Assembly (NCBI RefSeq): GCF_029201565.1 | Contig: NZ_CP104002.1 | Span: 1,753,001 to 1,817,000 of the forward strand | From: Devosia sp. SD17-2 | GTDB lineage: Bacteria > Pseudomonadota > Alphaproteobacteria > Rhizobiales > Devosiaceae | Direction: 5' to 3' | DNA: 64,000 nt | Shown: positions 14,701 through 23,460 of the stretch, in pieces | Layout of the letters: each line of letters starts with the position of its first letter | Numbering within the stretch: the stretch's first letter is position 1 | Program-made: the position numbers and the translations under genes | Notes under the pieces: model-generated | Told to the model about the DNA's origin: nothing | The model's input: only the letters and a program-made list of their open reading frames with translations | Database searches by the model: none

Positions 14701-17700
14701 GTGAAAATCAGGTCGGGTTCAAGCTGGTTGCGGTCGCGGGCTATCCTGGCCGTGGCAACGCTGTCGGTCAGCATGGCGACCCTGTCGCTCGCCTGGGCAC
14801 AGGAGCGCGGCCAGTTCTTCGCCACGCAGGAAGACGGCTATGGCCGACTGATCATCAGCTTCCCCGGTCGCGATACGCTCCCCGCCTATGATCTGCGCAT
14901 GTCCAACAGCGTGCTGACCCTCACCTTCGAGGACCAGATCGCCATCGCCCTGCCAGACGTGGCATCCACCATGCCCGAATATCTGTCGGTGGCGCGCGTC
15001 GATGCCGACGGGAAGGGCATGCGTCTTGCCCTGCGCACGAACTTCAATTTCAATCCCACCGAAGCGGGCGACAAGCTCTTCATCGATCTCCTGCCTCAAA
15101 GCTGGCAGGGCATGCCGCCGGCGCTGCCGCAGGATGTTATCGACGAAATGGCCGCCAAGGCGGTGGTCGCCGCCCTGCGCGAAGACCAGATGCGCAAGGC
15201 GCAGGTGGTTGCCGAGCAGAACCCGCGCGCGACCGTCCGCCTCGGCCGCAACCCGACCTTCTACCGGCTGCAGTTCGACTGGACGATCCCCACCGGTGGC
15301 ACCTTCGACTTCGCCGATGAAGCCGGCGCCATTGAGTTCGAGTGGCCGGTCGAAGTGGACATGCGCGAGGCGCGCATCGATCTGCCGCGCGAGATTGCCG
15401 ATATCCGCAACGTCGTCACTCCGGATGGCAGCACGGTCTCGCTCAAATTTGCCAAGGGCGTCGAGCCACGGTTCTATGGGACCTCGCCCACCCAATATGT
15501 CCTCGACATCGATATCGAGGGGGAGGGGCTCCCCGAGCTGACGCCGGCCGCGTTGCTATCCGAGCAGGAAGCGCTGCCAGTGGCCGCGGCGTCGCTCGGC
15601 GGGGCTCCGGCCCAGCCCGTCGCCCAGACGCTCGATGCTGCCGCGCCGGCCCAGATCACCCCCTTCGTCACCATGCTCGGCAGCACGGTGCGCGTTGTCT
15701 TCCCGTTCGAGCAGGAAACGCCCGCTGCAGTATTCCGGCGCGGGGATTCGGTGTGGATGGTGTTCGACAGCCAGAGCCAGGTGGCGTCCCCGCCCGAGAT
15801 GGGGCAGCTGCAGGCCATTGCCTCGGAATTCGTGTCGTCGAGCTCCGGCAATGACACACAGGTCGTGCGCATCGATCTCTCGCAGGACCGTCTGGCCACG
15901 CTCGGATCCGAAGGGCTGTCCTGGGTGCTCTCGCTCGGCGACGTGATGCTGGCGCCCACCGAGCCGGTAGAACTGGTGCGCCGCCGCGACATGCAGGGCG
16001 AGTTCGAAATGACCGCCAATATCGTGCGGCCCGCGCGGGTCCACGATTTTGCCGATCCGATGGTCGGCGATACGCTCAAGGTCGTCACCGCCTATCCGCC
16101 CGCCCGTGGCCTCACGCGCTCCTTCGACTATGTCGACTTTGCCGCCATGCGCAGCGTCCATGGCCTCGTGGTTCGCCCCAAGGCAGGCGATCTCGACGTC
16201 GAAATCGAAAACGCCCTCGCTGTCATCTCTTCGGGATCTGGGCTGACCGTCTCGCCGATCGAGACCCTGCGCCAGGATCAGGCCAGCACCACGCCGGCGA
16301 AACGGGCCAATTTTCTTGATCTCGCGCCCCTGGTCCAGGCCGACCCCGGCATTTTCGGTGTCCAGCGCGACCAGTATGAAGCTCTCGCAGCCGCCAGCGA
16401 TGGTGTGTCGCGTGACACGGCGCGCCTTGATCTCGGCCTGTATTTCCTCGCCAACGGTCTCGCCCTTGAGGCGCTGGGCGTGTTCGAGGTAGCTGGATCG
16501 AGCCTGCGCGACAGTGCGCTTCGGCCGCGCATCGAGATGAGTCTTGCGGCCGCCAGCGTTGTGGCCGGTCGTCCGGCCGATGGTCTTGCCACGCTCAATG
16601 ATCGCCGTTTCGATCAGGATGTCGACGCCATGTTCTGGCGCGCCATCGCGCGCACAGCGGTCAATGACTTTTCCGGCGCGCTCGCCGATGCCACCCAGGC
16701 CTATTCCATATCGGATGGTTATCCGTCCTGGCTGCGCGCCAAGTTCCAACTTGCCGCTATCCGCGCCGCCGTCGAGGAGCGCAATGAAGAGCGGGCCGCG
16801 GCCATGCTCGAGAGCGTCGATTTCGCCGATCTAGACACCAACCAGATTGCCGAATTCAACCTGTTGACCGGCCGTCTGGCTCAGGCTCAGGGCCGCCAGC
16901 AGCTGGCCCTCGATACCTATGGCCAGGTCATTGCCTCCGAAGTCCGGCCATCGCGCGCCGAGGCCGTCTACCGCACGCTGCAGATCCTTGACCAGCAGGG
17001 GCGCCTCGATGTCGCCCGCGGTACGCAGACCCTGTCGGCCGAAGCCATGCTCTGGCGCGGCGACCGGCTGGAAGCGAGCATGCAGGCCATGCTGGCAGAC
17101 CTTCATTTCCGCACTGCCGACTACCGTGAAGGCTTTGAGGCCGTGAAGGCTGCGATCCTCAGCGATCCGGAAAGCCGCGAAGTTCAGGTGCTCAGCGACA
17201 GTGCGCAGCGCACCTTCACCGAGCTCTTCCTCCACGGCATGGCCGACAAGATGGCCCCCGTGGATGCGCTTGGCGTCTACTATGATTTCCAGCATCTGAC
17301 CCCTGCCGGCGCGCAGGGCGACGAGATGATCCGCAATCTGGCGCGGCGTCTGGTGCGGGTCGATCTGCTCCCGCAGGCGATCGATCTCCTGCAGTACCAG
17401 CTCGACAACCGCCTGCGCGGCGTCGCGCGGACACAGGTCGCGACCGATCTGGCTGTGCTCTATCTCGCCAACCACAAGCCCGCCGAAGCCATGCGGGTGC
17501 TCAACGAATCGCGCCTGCCGGATCTGCCGGTGTCCATGGCGCGCCAGCGCCGCATCATCGAGGCCCGCGCCCTGATCGATGGTGGTCGCGACCAGCTGGC
17601 GCTCGACCTGCTGCGCGATCTCGAAGGGCAGGACATCGAGCTGATGCGCATCGACGCCCATTGGCAGGCCAAGCGCTATGTGCAGGCCGGGCAGGGCATC

Positions 17701-18051
17701 GAGGCCCTTTATGGAATGCAGGCTCTGGCCACGCCGCTCAGCAAGCCGGCGCGTCTCAACATCATCCAGGCCGGTGTCGGCTATGTCCTCGTCGGTGATG
17801 CTGCCGCCACCGCGCGCCTGCGGGCCAAATATTCGGACGCCATGGTCAATTCGCCGGAATGGCCGATCTTCGACTTCATCACCGGCCCGATCGAAGTGAC
17901 GAGCAATGAGTTCAAGCAGGTCGCGGCCCAGATCGCGGCGCGCGATGGCCTGGACCTCTTCCTTACCGCCTACCGGGAAACCTATGAAAGCGAGGGTGCC
18001 CTGGCCCCGGTAGCCAAGACCGATGAACTCGGGCTGACGACCGAAGGCTAG
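14701..18051 (+). CDS. Large secreted AMIN-like/TPR protein of the flagellar locus
   Basis: A 1116-residue envelope protein without an established name. It starts at GTG 14701 with a signal peptide or anchor at about residues 10-32 (AILAVATLSVSMATLSLA). Residues 45-130 and 175-275 look like two AMIN-like beta-sandwich units (YGRLIISFPGRDTL, DKLFIDLLPQSW; YVLDIDIEGEGLPEL). A Pro/Ala linker follows, then a helical region from about 540 to 1070 with TPR-like repeats (ALADATQAYSISDGYPSWL, LAVLYLANHKPAEAMRVLN). It lies between motE and fliP and is followed by no gene on its strand. A periplasmic scaffold role for the motor is inferred from context only. Confidence 0.85.
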   Translation: MKIRSGSSWLRSRAILAVATLSVSMATLSLAWAQERGQFFATQEDGYGRLIISFPGRDTLPAYDLRMSNSVLTLTFEDQIAIALPDVASTMPEYLSVARVDADGKGMRLALRTNFNFNPTEAGDKLFIDLLPQSWQGMPPALPQDVIDEMAAKAVVAALREDQMRKAQVVAEQNPRATVRLGRNPTFYRLQFDWTIPTGGTFDFADEAGAIEFEWPVEVDMREARIDLPREIADIRNVVTPDGSTVSLKFAKGVEPRFYGTSPTQYVLDIDIEGEGLPELTPAALLSEQEALPVAAASLGGAPAQPVAQTLDAAAPAQITPFVTMLGSTVRVVFPFEQETPAAVFRRGDSVWMVFDSQSQVASPPEMGQLQAIASEFVSSSSGNDTQVVRIDLSQDRLATLGSEGLSWVLSLGDVMLAPTEPVELVRRRDMQGEFEMTANIVRPARVHDFADPMVGDTLKVVTAYPPARGLTRSFDYVDFAAMRSVHGLVVRPKAGDLDVEIENALAVISSGSGLTVSPIETLRQDQASTTPAKRANFLDLAPLVQADPGIFGVQRDQYEALAAASDGVSRDTARLDLGLYFLANGLALEALGVFEVAGSSLRDSALRPRIEMSLAAASVVAGRPADGLATLNDRRFDQDVDAMFWRAIARTAVNDFSGALADATQAYSISDGYPSWLRAKFQLAAIRAAVEERNEERAAAMLESVDFADLDTNQIAEFNLLTGRLAQAQGRQQLALDTYGQVIASEVRPSRAEAVYRTLQILDQQGRLDVARGTQTLSAEAMLWRGDRLEASMQAMLADLHFRTADYREGFEAVKAAILSDPESREVQVLSDSAQRTFTELFLHGMADKMAPVDALGVYYDFQHLTPAGAQGDEMIRNLARRLVRVDLLPQAIDLLQYQLDNRLRGVARTQVATDLAVLYLANHKPAEAMRVLNESRLPDLPVSMARQRRIIEARALIDGGRDQLALDLLRDLEGQDIELMRIDAHWQAKRYVQAGQGIEALYGMQALATPLSKPARLNIIQAGVGYVLVGDAAATARLRAKYSDAMVNSPEWPIFDFITGPIEVTSNEFKQVAAQIAARDGLDLFLTAYRETYESEGALAPVAKTDELGLTTEG

Positions 18052-18078
18052 GACTGCTCGACCGGTCGGCCTGGTCCG

Positions 18079-18870
18079 CTATGTATTGAAACTGCGGACC
18101 AGCGAGCCGACGACCAGATACCAGCCGTCCACAAGCACGAAGAAGATCAGCTTGAACGGCAGCGAGATCACCACCGGCGGCAGCATCATCATACCCATGG
18201 CCATCAGCACCGAGGCCACGACCATGTCGATGATGACGAAGGGCAGGAACAAGAGAAAGCCGATTTCGAAGGCGCGGCGCAGTTCCGAAATCAAAAAGGC
18301 CGGGATCAGCAGCTGCAGGGGGATGGCTTCCGGCTCGGCCGGGATGTCGGCTTCCGTCAGATCATAAAAGAGCTGCAGGTCCTGCTCGCGCACGTTGAAT
18401 CGCATGAATTCATGCAGCGGCGCTGCCGTCAGCTCGAAAGCCTCTGCAAACTCGATCTCATTGGCCATGAGGGGCGCGATGCCCTGGTCATAGCTCTGCT
18501 GCAGCGTCGGCTGCATGATGAAGAAGGTCAGGAACAGCGCCAGCGAGATCATCACCGAGTTCGGTGGCGCGGTCTGCAGGCCGATGGCCGTGCGCAGGAG
18601 CGACAGCACCACCACGATGCGGGTGAAGCTCGTCACCATCACGAGGATGGACGGTGCCAGCGACAGCACCGTGATCATGCCGATCAGCTGTACCGCACGG
18701 TCAACCAGGGCCGTGTCGTTGCCGAAATCGAGCGACAGTTCCTGGGCCTGGGCAATGCCGGCGGCGCCCAGCAGGGCTAGCCCTGCCAGGCCGACAACCA
18801 GCAGGGCGCGTTGGCCCGGGATCTGAAAGAACCTAGAGGCTCTTGGCTTCGCTCTGCTTGGTCTGGTCAA
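18079..18870 (-). CDS. fliP: Flagellar export gate protein FliP
   Basis: Core of the flagellar type III export gate with FliQ and FliR. The 263-residue product has a cleavable signal-like segment (ALLVVGLAGLALLGAAGIAQA), then membrane helices with VLSLAPSILVMVTSFTRIVV, SLLRTAIGLQTAPPNSVMIS and FVIIDMVVASVLMAMGMMM, all diagnostic. No in-frame ATG precedes the conserved part; I chose the TTG at 18870, which has AAGGG eight bases upstream and overlaps fliO by 38 bases. It lies downstream of fliO in a two-gene minus-strand operon, separate from fliQ-fliR. Confidence 0.93.
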   Translation of the reverse strand: MTRPSRAKPRASRFFQIPGQRALLVVGLAGLALLGAAGIAQAQELSLDFGNDTALVDRAVQLIGMITVLSLAPSILVMVTSFTRIVVVLSLLRTAIGLQTAPPNSVMISLALFLTFFIMQPTLQQSYDQGIAPLMANEIEFAEAFELTAAPLHEFMRFNVREQDLQLFYDLTEADIPAEPEAIPLQLLIPAFLISELRRAFEIGFLLFLPFVIIDMVVASVLMAMGMMMLPPVVISLPFKLIFFVLVDGWYLVVGSLVRSFNT

Positions 18871-19501
18871 GGCCTAGCCCTTCATTGGCCTGATCTGTTT
18901 CCATCTCTTTAACTGAGTCGAGTGCCGGCTCGGGCGAAATGTCGGGTTTATACCCGTCTGCTGCCGGCTCCTGCGGGCTGACAGGGCGAAGAAGGCCGGT
19001 GTGACGCAGCGAACGAGGTGCCGCGCCATTCTTTGGCTTGGCGTCGCGCAGGCGATCGAGATTGCCCGACGGGCCGGCCGCGACCGCCGAGGCCGGTGCG
19101 ATTGTCGGCTTTGCGTCGGCAGATTTAGCCTCGGTGGGGGCAGGGCCGGGGCGGCGAGCTCCCATGAACGGCACCGGGCGACGGGTCGGCTGCACGGCCG
19201 GGGGCTCTTCGACGGCGATGCCGGTTTCGATCACCACATCCTGCGGGCCGCCAGTCAGAATCAGGTGCTCGACATTGTCGCGCCGGATGACCAGCAGCTG
19301 TCGCTTCTGGTCGACAACAAGGCTGTCGACGATGGCGAGGCGCCGGTTTCGGCCACGCGGGCCCTGAGTCGAAACCTTGAAGATCAGCTTGAGCAGCCAC
19401 ACGCCGAGCACGATCAGAACGATGACGGCGCCGAGGGCAAAGATGGCGGTCAGATAAGTATTGCCGCCGACTCCACCGAAAAGGCTGGTGATGAACTGCA
19501 C
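18833..19501 (-). CDS. fliO: Flagellar export component FliO
   Basis: Bitopic membrane protein that helps assemble the FliP ring. The 222 residues have an N-terminal periplasmic stub, one membrane segment at about 17-38 (TAIFALGAVIVLIVLGVWLL), a conserved basic cytoplasmic domain (RNRRLAIVDSLVVDQKRQLL, HLILTGGPQDVVIE) and a long Pro/Ala-rich tail. The start is GTG at 19501 with AGGAG nine bases upstream; no ATG is available. It is divergent from flgB and overlaps fliP. Confidence 0.9.
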   Translation of the reverse strand: MQFITSLFGGVGGNTYLTAIFALGAVIVLIVLGVWLLKLIFKVSTQGPRGRNRRLAIVDSLVVDQKRQLLVIRRDNVEHLILTGGPQDVVIETGIAVEEPPAVQPTRRPVPFMGARRPGPAPTEAKSADAKPTIAPASAVAAGPSGNLDRLRDAKPKNGAAPRSLRHTGLLRPVSPQEPAADGYKPDISPEPALDSVKEMETDQANEGLGLDQTKQSEAKSL

Positions 19502-19613
19502 CTAAAAATTCTCCTGTTTAGATGGCCAACGAATCCCTGCTGGCACTTTCTGCCCACCCAAATCAGCCAATCTTGCAAATTGCGAGGCAAGGTAGGTCAG
19601 TCTTACCGGGTGA

Positions 19614-19629
19614 TTAACTGTTCGTTAAC
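19614..19629 (+). promoter_or_regulatory. CtrA-type box between fliO and flgB
   Basis: TTAA-CTGTTCG-TTAAC is an exact match to the CtrA consensus and lies 52 bases before the flgB ATG, and 113 bases from the divergent fliO start. It could serve either operon. Confidence 0.75.
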
Positions 19630-19636
19630 CCTAAAT

Positions 19637-19650
19637 GGGCAGGATTTGCC
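19637..19650. promoter_or_regulatory. GGCA-N5-TGCC palindrome at the flgB promoter
   Basis: GGGCAGGATTTGCC lies seven bases downstream of the CtrA-type box and 31 bases before flgB. Same pattern as at fliX (4299) and fliL (11265, 11279). Confidence 0.45.
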
Positions 19651-19680
19651 TATACAAATTGGACTCGGGAACGCCTCACT

Positions 19681-20088
19681 ATGGGCATTATGGATCTGCC
19701 GGTTTTTGCGGCGCTGACGGACAAGATGCGTTGGCATCAGGCGCGTCAAGGCCTGCTGGCCGAAAACGTGGCCAATGCCGACAATCCCGGGTTCAGGGGT
19801 CGTGACCTCAAGCACTATAATTTTGCCGACCGCGTCGGCCAGGTGAAGGCACCCGTTGTGTCCACCATGGCCACCCAGCCGCGCCATTTCAGCACCTCGA
19901 TTGGCGGCCCTGACGGGTTTGCAGACCAGAAGATGGCCAATTTCGAGGTCACCCCGCGCGGCAATGGCATCACGCTCGAAGACGAGATGATGAAGGTCAC
20001 CAATAATTTGATGGATTACCAGGCCGCCACCAACATTTACCAGAAATCGGTCCGCATCCTGCGCACCGCCATGGGCAAGACGGCGTAA
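19681..20088 (+). CDS. flgB: Flagellar rod protein FlgB
   Basis: Proximal rod subunit, first gene of the flgB-flgC-fliE operon. The 135 residues include the rod N-terminal motif RQGLLAENVANADNPGFRGR and the C-terminal YQAATNIYQKSVRILRTAMG. ATG 19681 gives MGIMDLP; the ATG nine bases later is an alternative. It sits directly behind a CtrA-type box and palindrome and is divergent from fliO-fliP. Confidence 0.95.
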   Translation: MGIMDLPVFAALTDKMRWHQARQGLLAENVANADNPGFRGRDLKHYNFADRVGQVKAPVVSTMATQPRHFSTSIGGPDGFADQKMANFEVTPRGNGITLEDEMMKVTNNLMDYQAATNIYQKSVRILRTAMGKTA

Positions 20089-20099
20089 GGACAGGATAG

Positions 20100-20510
20100 A
20101 TGGATTTCAGCTCTTCCATTCGCATCGCGGCAACAGGGCTCCATGCCCAATCGGCGCGCATGCGTGTCATCGCGGAAAACATCGCGAACGCCGATTCGAC
20201 CGCGACCACGGTCGATGGCGACCCCTACCGCCGTCGCGTGCCGACCTTCCTGACGACCTACAACAATGAAGTGGGTGGTCGCACGGTCAAGATGGGCAAG
20301 GTGGCCCTCGACAACAGCGATTTTACGCCGCGCTACGAGCCGGGCCATCCGGCCGCCGACACCAATGGCTATGTGCAATATCCCAACGTCAACACGCTGA
20401 TCGAGACGATGGATATGCGCGAAGCCCAGCGCAGCTACGAAGCAAATCTCAACGTGGTTTCTGTCTCTCGCCAGATGCTCGGGCAAACGCTCGACATCCT
20501 GCGCGGTTGA
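20100..20510 (+). CDS. flgC: Flagellar rod protein FlgC
   Basis: Proximal rod subunit that pairs with FlgB. The 136 residues start MDFSSSIRIAATGLHAQSAR, carry the motif IAENIANADSTATT, and have the FlgC-specific stretch YVQYPNVNTLIETMDMREAQ followed by a C-terminal rod helix. The start has AGGA seven bases upstream and lies 11 bases after flgB; fliE follows 17 bases downstream. Confidence 0.96.
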   Translation: MDFSSSIRIAATGLHAQSARMRVIAENIANADSTATTVDGDPYRRRVPTFLTTYNNEVGGRTVKMGKVALDNSDFTPRYEPGHPAADTNGYVQYPNVNTLIETMDMREAQRSYEANLNVVSVSRQMLGQTLDILRG

Positions 20511-20527
20511 TTTTCTAGGAGCGTCAA

Positions 20528-21010
20528 ATGGCTTCCACCCCCTTTAATATTGCGGCAGCTGCCTACGGCAATGCCAGCCGCCTGTCTGTTCGTCCTGATG
20601 CCGATAGCGCCGCCAATTCGGTCGCTGCCGGTCCCAACTTCGCGCAGATGCTGGCCCAGAGCGTCCAGGGCGTCGTAGAGGGCCGCTCCGCGGACCCGAT
20701 GAGCATCGCCATGATGGGCGACGCCGCGAGCCTCATGCTCCAGCAGGCCGCCCTGCCGGGCGCGCAGCTCGGCACCGCGACGGCTCAGCAGGGCAATGAT
20801 TTCGCCAATATGCTGGCCCAGAGCGTCCAGGGCGTCGTCAATACCGGCCGCGCCTCCGAGCAGATGTCGATGGATGTGGTCAACGGCAAGGGCAATGTGG
20901 TCGACATGGTCACCGCGCTCAGCCAGACCGAAATCGCCATCGAAAGCATCGTTACCATCCGCGATCGCGTCATTGCCTCCTATGAGGAAATCATGCGGAT
21001 GCCGATCTGA
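20528..21010 (+). CDS. fliE: Flagellar hook-basal body protein FliE, with internal duplication
   Basis: FliE joins the MS ring and export gate to the rod. The C-terminal 75 residues are ordinary FliE (SMDVVNGKGNVVDMVTALSQ, IAIESIVTIRDRVIASYEEI). At 160 residues the protein is about 50 longer than usual. The reason is visible: the segment FAQMLAQSVQGVVEGRSA at about 38-55 recurs as FANMLAQSVQGVVNTGRA at about 92-109, and 29 bases are identical between the copies (20648-20676 and 20810-20838, exactly 54 codons apart). The first copy has the same continuation pattern (MSIAMMGDAASLM against MSMDVVNGKGNVV). AGGAG precedes the ATG at 20528. Followed by fliQ after 107 bases. Confidence 0.92.
   Translation: MASTPFNIAAAAYGNASRLSVRPDADSAANSVAAGPNFAQMLAQSVQGVVEGRSADPMSIAMMGDAASLMLQQAALPGAQLGTATAQQGNDFANMLAQSVQGVVNTGRASEQMSMDVVNGKGNVVDMVTALSQTEIAIESIVTIRDRVIASYEEIMRMPI
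20648..20676 (+). repeat. In-frame 29-base repeat inside fliE, copy 1
   Basis: Identical over 29 bases to 20810-20838. The offset of 162 bases preserves the reading frame, so both copies encode MLAQSVQGVV. Confidence 0.95.
20810..20838 (+). repeat. In-frame 29-base repeat inside fliE, copy 2
   Basis: Second copy of the 20648-20676 repeat, located in the part of the gene that aligns with standard FliE. Confidence 0.95.
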
Positions 21011-21117
21011 TCGCCATGAAATGACTGGGGCTGCGGCATCGCAGCCCACAATTGCCTGCTGAACCGGGCGGGGAATCAGCTACCATTCCGCCATTGACCG
21101 CGGCGGAGGCGGTAGAC

Positions 21118-21384
21118 ATGACCGGCGCCGAAGCTCTCGACATTGCCAGCCAGGGCATCTGGACACTGATCATCGTGTCTCTGCCCATGATGATCGTGGG
21201 CCTGTTGGTCGGCGTCGTCATTGCGCTGTTCCAGGCGCTGACGCAGATCCAGGAAATGACCCTGGTCTTCGTTCCCAAGATCATCGCCATCTTCATCACC
21301 ATGCTGCTCGTCCTGCCCTTCATGGGGGCGACGCTGTCGGCCTATATGATGCGCGTGGTCGATATGATTATCGTCGGCGGGTAA
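21118..21384 (+). CDS. fliQ: Flagellar export gate protein FliQ
   Basis: Small two-helix gate component of the flagellar export apparatus. The 88-residue product has two hydrophobic helices (TLIIVSLPMMIVGLLVGVVI and IIAIFITMLLVLPFMGATL) with the conserved loop ALTQIQEMTLVFVPK between. The ATG at 21118 has GGAGG eight bases upstream and gives the standard length; the open frame from 21052 adds 22 unrelated residues. The stop overlaps the fliR start (TAATG). Confidence 0.95.
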   Translation: MTGAEALDIASQGIWTLIIVSLPMMIVGLLVGVVIALFQALTQIQEMTLVFVPKIIAIFITMLLVLPFMGATLSAYMMRVVDMIIVGG

Positions 21385-22154
21385 TGTTCAACCTGAGCCT
21401 CGACTGGGGCCCGGCCGCTGCATTCACCTACATGATGCTGTTCGCGCGCATCGGCGCGCTGCTGATGCTTATGCCGGCGCTGGGCGAACAGACCATTCCC
21501 ATGCGCATGCGCCTTACCTTCGCGCTGCTGCTGACCCTCGTGCTCTATCCGCTGCTGTCCGACCTCATCCCGCCCTATCCCACCAATATGGTGGGGCTGC
21601 TGGAACTGCTCTTTCATGAGCTTGCCGTGGGCTTGGTGATCGGGGCCATCATCCGCATCACTGTCATGGCCACCCAGGTAGCGGGCGCCATCGTCGCCTT
21701 CCAGACCGGCCTCAGCGGTGCCATGGCCGCCGACCCGACGCTCCAGGGCATGCAGAGTGCGGTCTTTGCCAGCTTTCTGTCCTTCCTCGGCGTGGCGCTG
21801 ATCTTCGCCACCGACCTCCACCACGTCGCGCTCGCCGCGATCTACGACAGCTATGCAGTGTTTACGCCGACCGCCCCGCTGATGGGAGAGGATGCGCTGC
21901 AACTGGCGCTGCAGACAGTCGCCGGAGCGTTCGGCGTCGGGGTGCAGATGTCGGCGCCCTTCATCGTCTTCGGCCTCGTGTTCAACCTTGGTGCCGGCAT
22001 CCTGGCGCGCCTCATGCCGCAATTGCAGGTCTATTTCGTGCTCATGCCCGCCAATATTCTGGCGGGCCTCGTGCTGTTTGCCCTGCTGCTCACCATGATG
22101 ATGGGCTGGTATCTCACCGCGTTTGAAAATCATCTTGCGATGTGGCGAGGCTAG
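21384..22154 (+). CDS. fliR: Flagellar export gate protein FliR
   Basis: Polytopic gate subunit assembling with FliP and FliQ. The 256 residues contain about six membrane helices and the family segments LFARIGALLMLMPALGEQTI, VATQ/AGAIVAFQTGLSGAMA and LARLMPQLQVYFVLMPANIL. Coupled to fliQ by TAATG; flhB follows after 63 bases, so fliQ-fliR-flhB is one likely operon. Confidence 0.95.
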   Translation: MFNLSLDWGPAAAFTYMMLFARIGALLMLMPALGEQTIPMRMRLTFALLLTLVLYPLLSDLIPPYPTNMVGLLELLFHELAVGLVIGAIIRITVMATQVAGAIVAFQTGLSGAMAADPTLQGMQSAVFASFLSFLGVALIFATDLHHVALAAIYDSYAVFTPTAPLMGEDALQLALQTVAGAFGVGVQMSAPFIVFGLVFNLGAGILARLMPQLQVYFVLMPANILAGLVLFALLLTMMMGWYLTAFENHLAMWRG

Positions 22155-22217
22155 CCATGTCGATCGCCCCAGCCATTTGCTGTCCGCGATGCGCACCAGA
22201 GGTGAGGGCGCTGCCCC

Positions 22218-23294
22218 ATGTCTGACGCACCCGACAAGGACAGTAAAACAGAAGACCCCTCCCAGAAAAAACTGGAGGATGCTCACAAGAAGGGCGATGT
22301 CGCCAAGAGCCAGGAAGTCACCACGCTCTTCATGCTGGTCGGCACGGCGATCATTTTCTCATCCATGGCGCCCTGGGTGGCCGCCGAAGTCAGCGCCTCG
22401 CTCCGCCTCGTCCTGATGAACGCCGACCAGTTCGACGTCGATGGCTCGGGCTTTGCCGGCTTCGTCACCGGCCTTGGCATGTCGCTGATCGGCGTCATCC
22501 TCGCCCCGCTCGGCGTGCTCTATCTCTGCGGTCTGCTGGCCAATCTCGTGCAGCACCGGCCGCTGCTCTCTACCGAGCCGATCACCCCAAAGCTCTCCAA
22601 GATTTCGCCGCTTGCCGGCGCCAAGCGCCTGTTTTCCATCGATGCGCTGATCAATTTCGGCAAAGGGCTGATCAAGATCAGCGTCGTCGGCCTCGTGGTG
22701 TTCCTCGTGTGCTGGCCGGAGCGTGATCGCCTCGAAACCATGATGACGGCCGACCCGGTGATGATCCTGCTCGATGTGCAGGAGATGGCGGTCAAGATCA
22801 TCACGGCTGTGCTGCTGGTCGTCACCCTCATCGCTGCTGCGGACTATTTTTACGTCCGCCAGAAGTGGTGGAAGCGGCAGATGATGACCGTCCAGGAGAC
22901 GCGTGACGAATACAAGCAGATGGAAGGCGACCCGCACGTAAAGGGGCGTATCCGCCAGCTGCGCCAGGAAAAGGCGCGCAAGCGCATGATGCAGGCGGTG
23001 CCCGATTCCACCGTGGTTATTACCAACCCGACCCACTATGCCGTGGCGCTCAAATACGAAAAAAACATGCCGGCGCCGATCTGCGTGGCCAAGGGCGTCG
23101 ATGCCGTGGCCCTGCGTATCCGCCTCGTCGCCAAGGATGCGGACGTGCCGATCATCGAGAACCCGCCGCTGGCGCGTGCCCTCTTTGCTTCGGTCGATGT
23201 CGACCAGATGATTCCGGCCGATCATTACAAGGCGGTCGCCGAAATCATCGGCTTCGTCATGCGCCTCAAGAAGTCGAGCAGCTGGCGCGCCTGA
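22218..23294 (+). CDS. flhB: Flagellar export specificity switch FlhB
   Basis: Membrane protein that switches export from rod/hook to filament substrates by self-cleavage. The 358 residues begin with the polar DKDSKTEDPSQKKLEDAHKK, continue with four membrane helices to about residue 215, and end in the cytoplasmic domain with the autocleavage motif NPTH at residues 270-273, followed by YAVALKYEKNMPAPICVAKG. All key elements are intact. No terminator was seen before cckA. Confidence 0.97.
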   Translation: MSDAPDKDSKTEDPSQKKLEDAHKKGDVAKSQEVTTLFMLVGTAIIFSSMAPWVAAEVSASLRLVLMNADQFDVDGSGFAGFVTGLGMSLIGVILAPLGVLYLCGLLANLVQHRPLLSTEPITPKLSKISPLAGAKRLFSIDALINFGKGLIKISVVGLVVFLVCWPERDRLETMMTADPVMILLDVQEMAVKIITAVLLVVTLIAAADYFYVRQKWWKRQMMTVQETRDEYKQMEGDPHVKGRIRQLRQEKARKRMMQAVPDSTVVITNPTHYAVALKYEKNMPAPICVAKGVDAVALRIRLVAKDADVPIIENPPLARALFASVDVDQMIPADHYKAVAEIIGFVMRLKKSSSWRA

Positions 23295-23460
23295 AACGCG
23301 TGTAGCGCGTTATCGCGCCGCTATTTTCGGGCAGGTAGCAGTCCTGAGGCAAAAACCCTGCTAATGTTGAAAACCGCCTTCGCACTCCCATGTGCGCGGG
23401 CCATTTGATAGACCTTGTATGTCCCGATTCGGGTCACATCTCGTGCTGGAGCGTTTCCTC

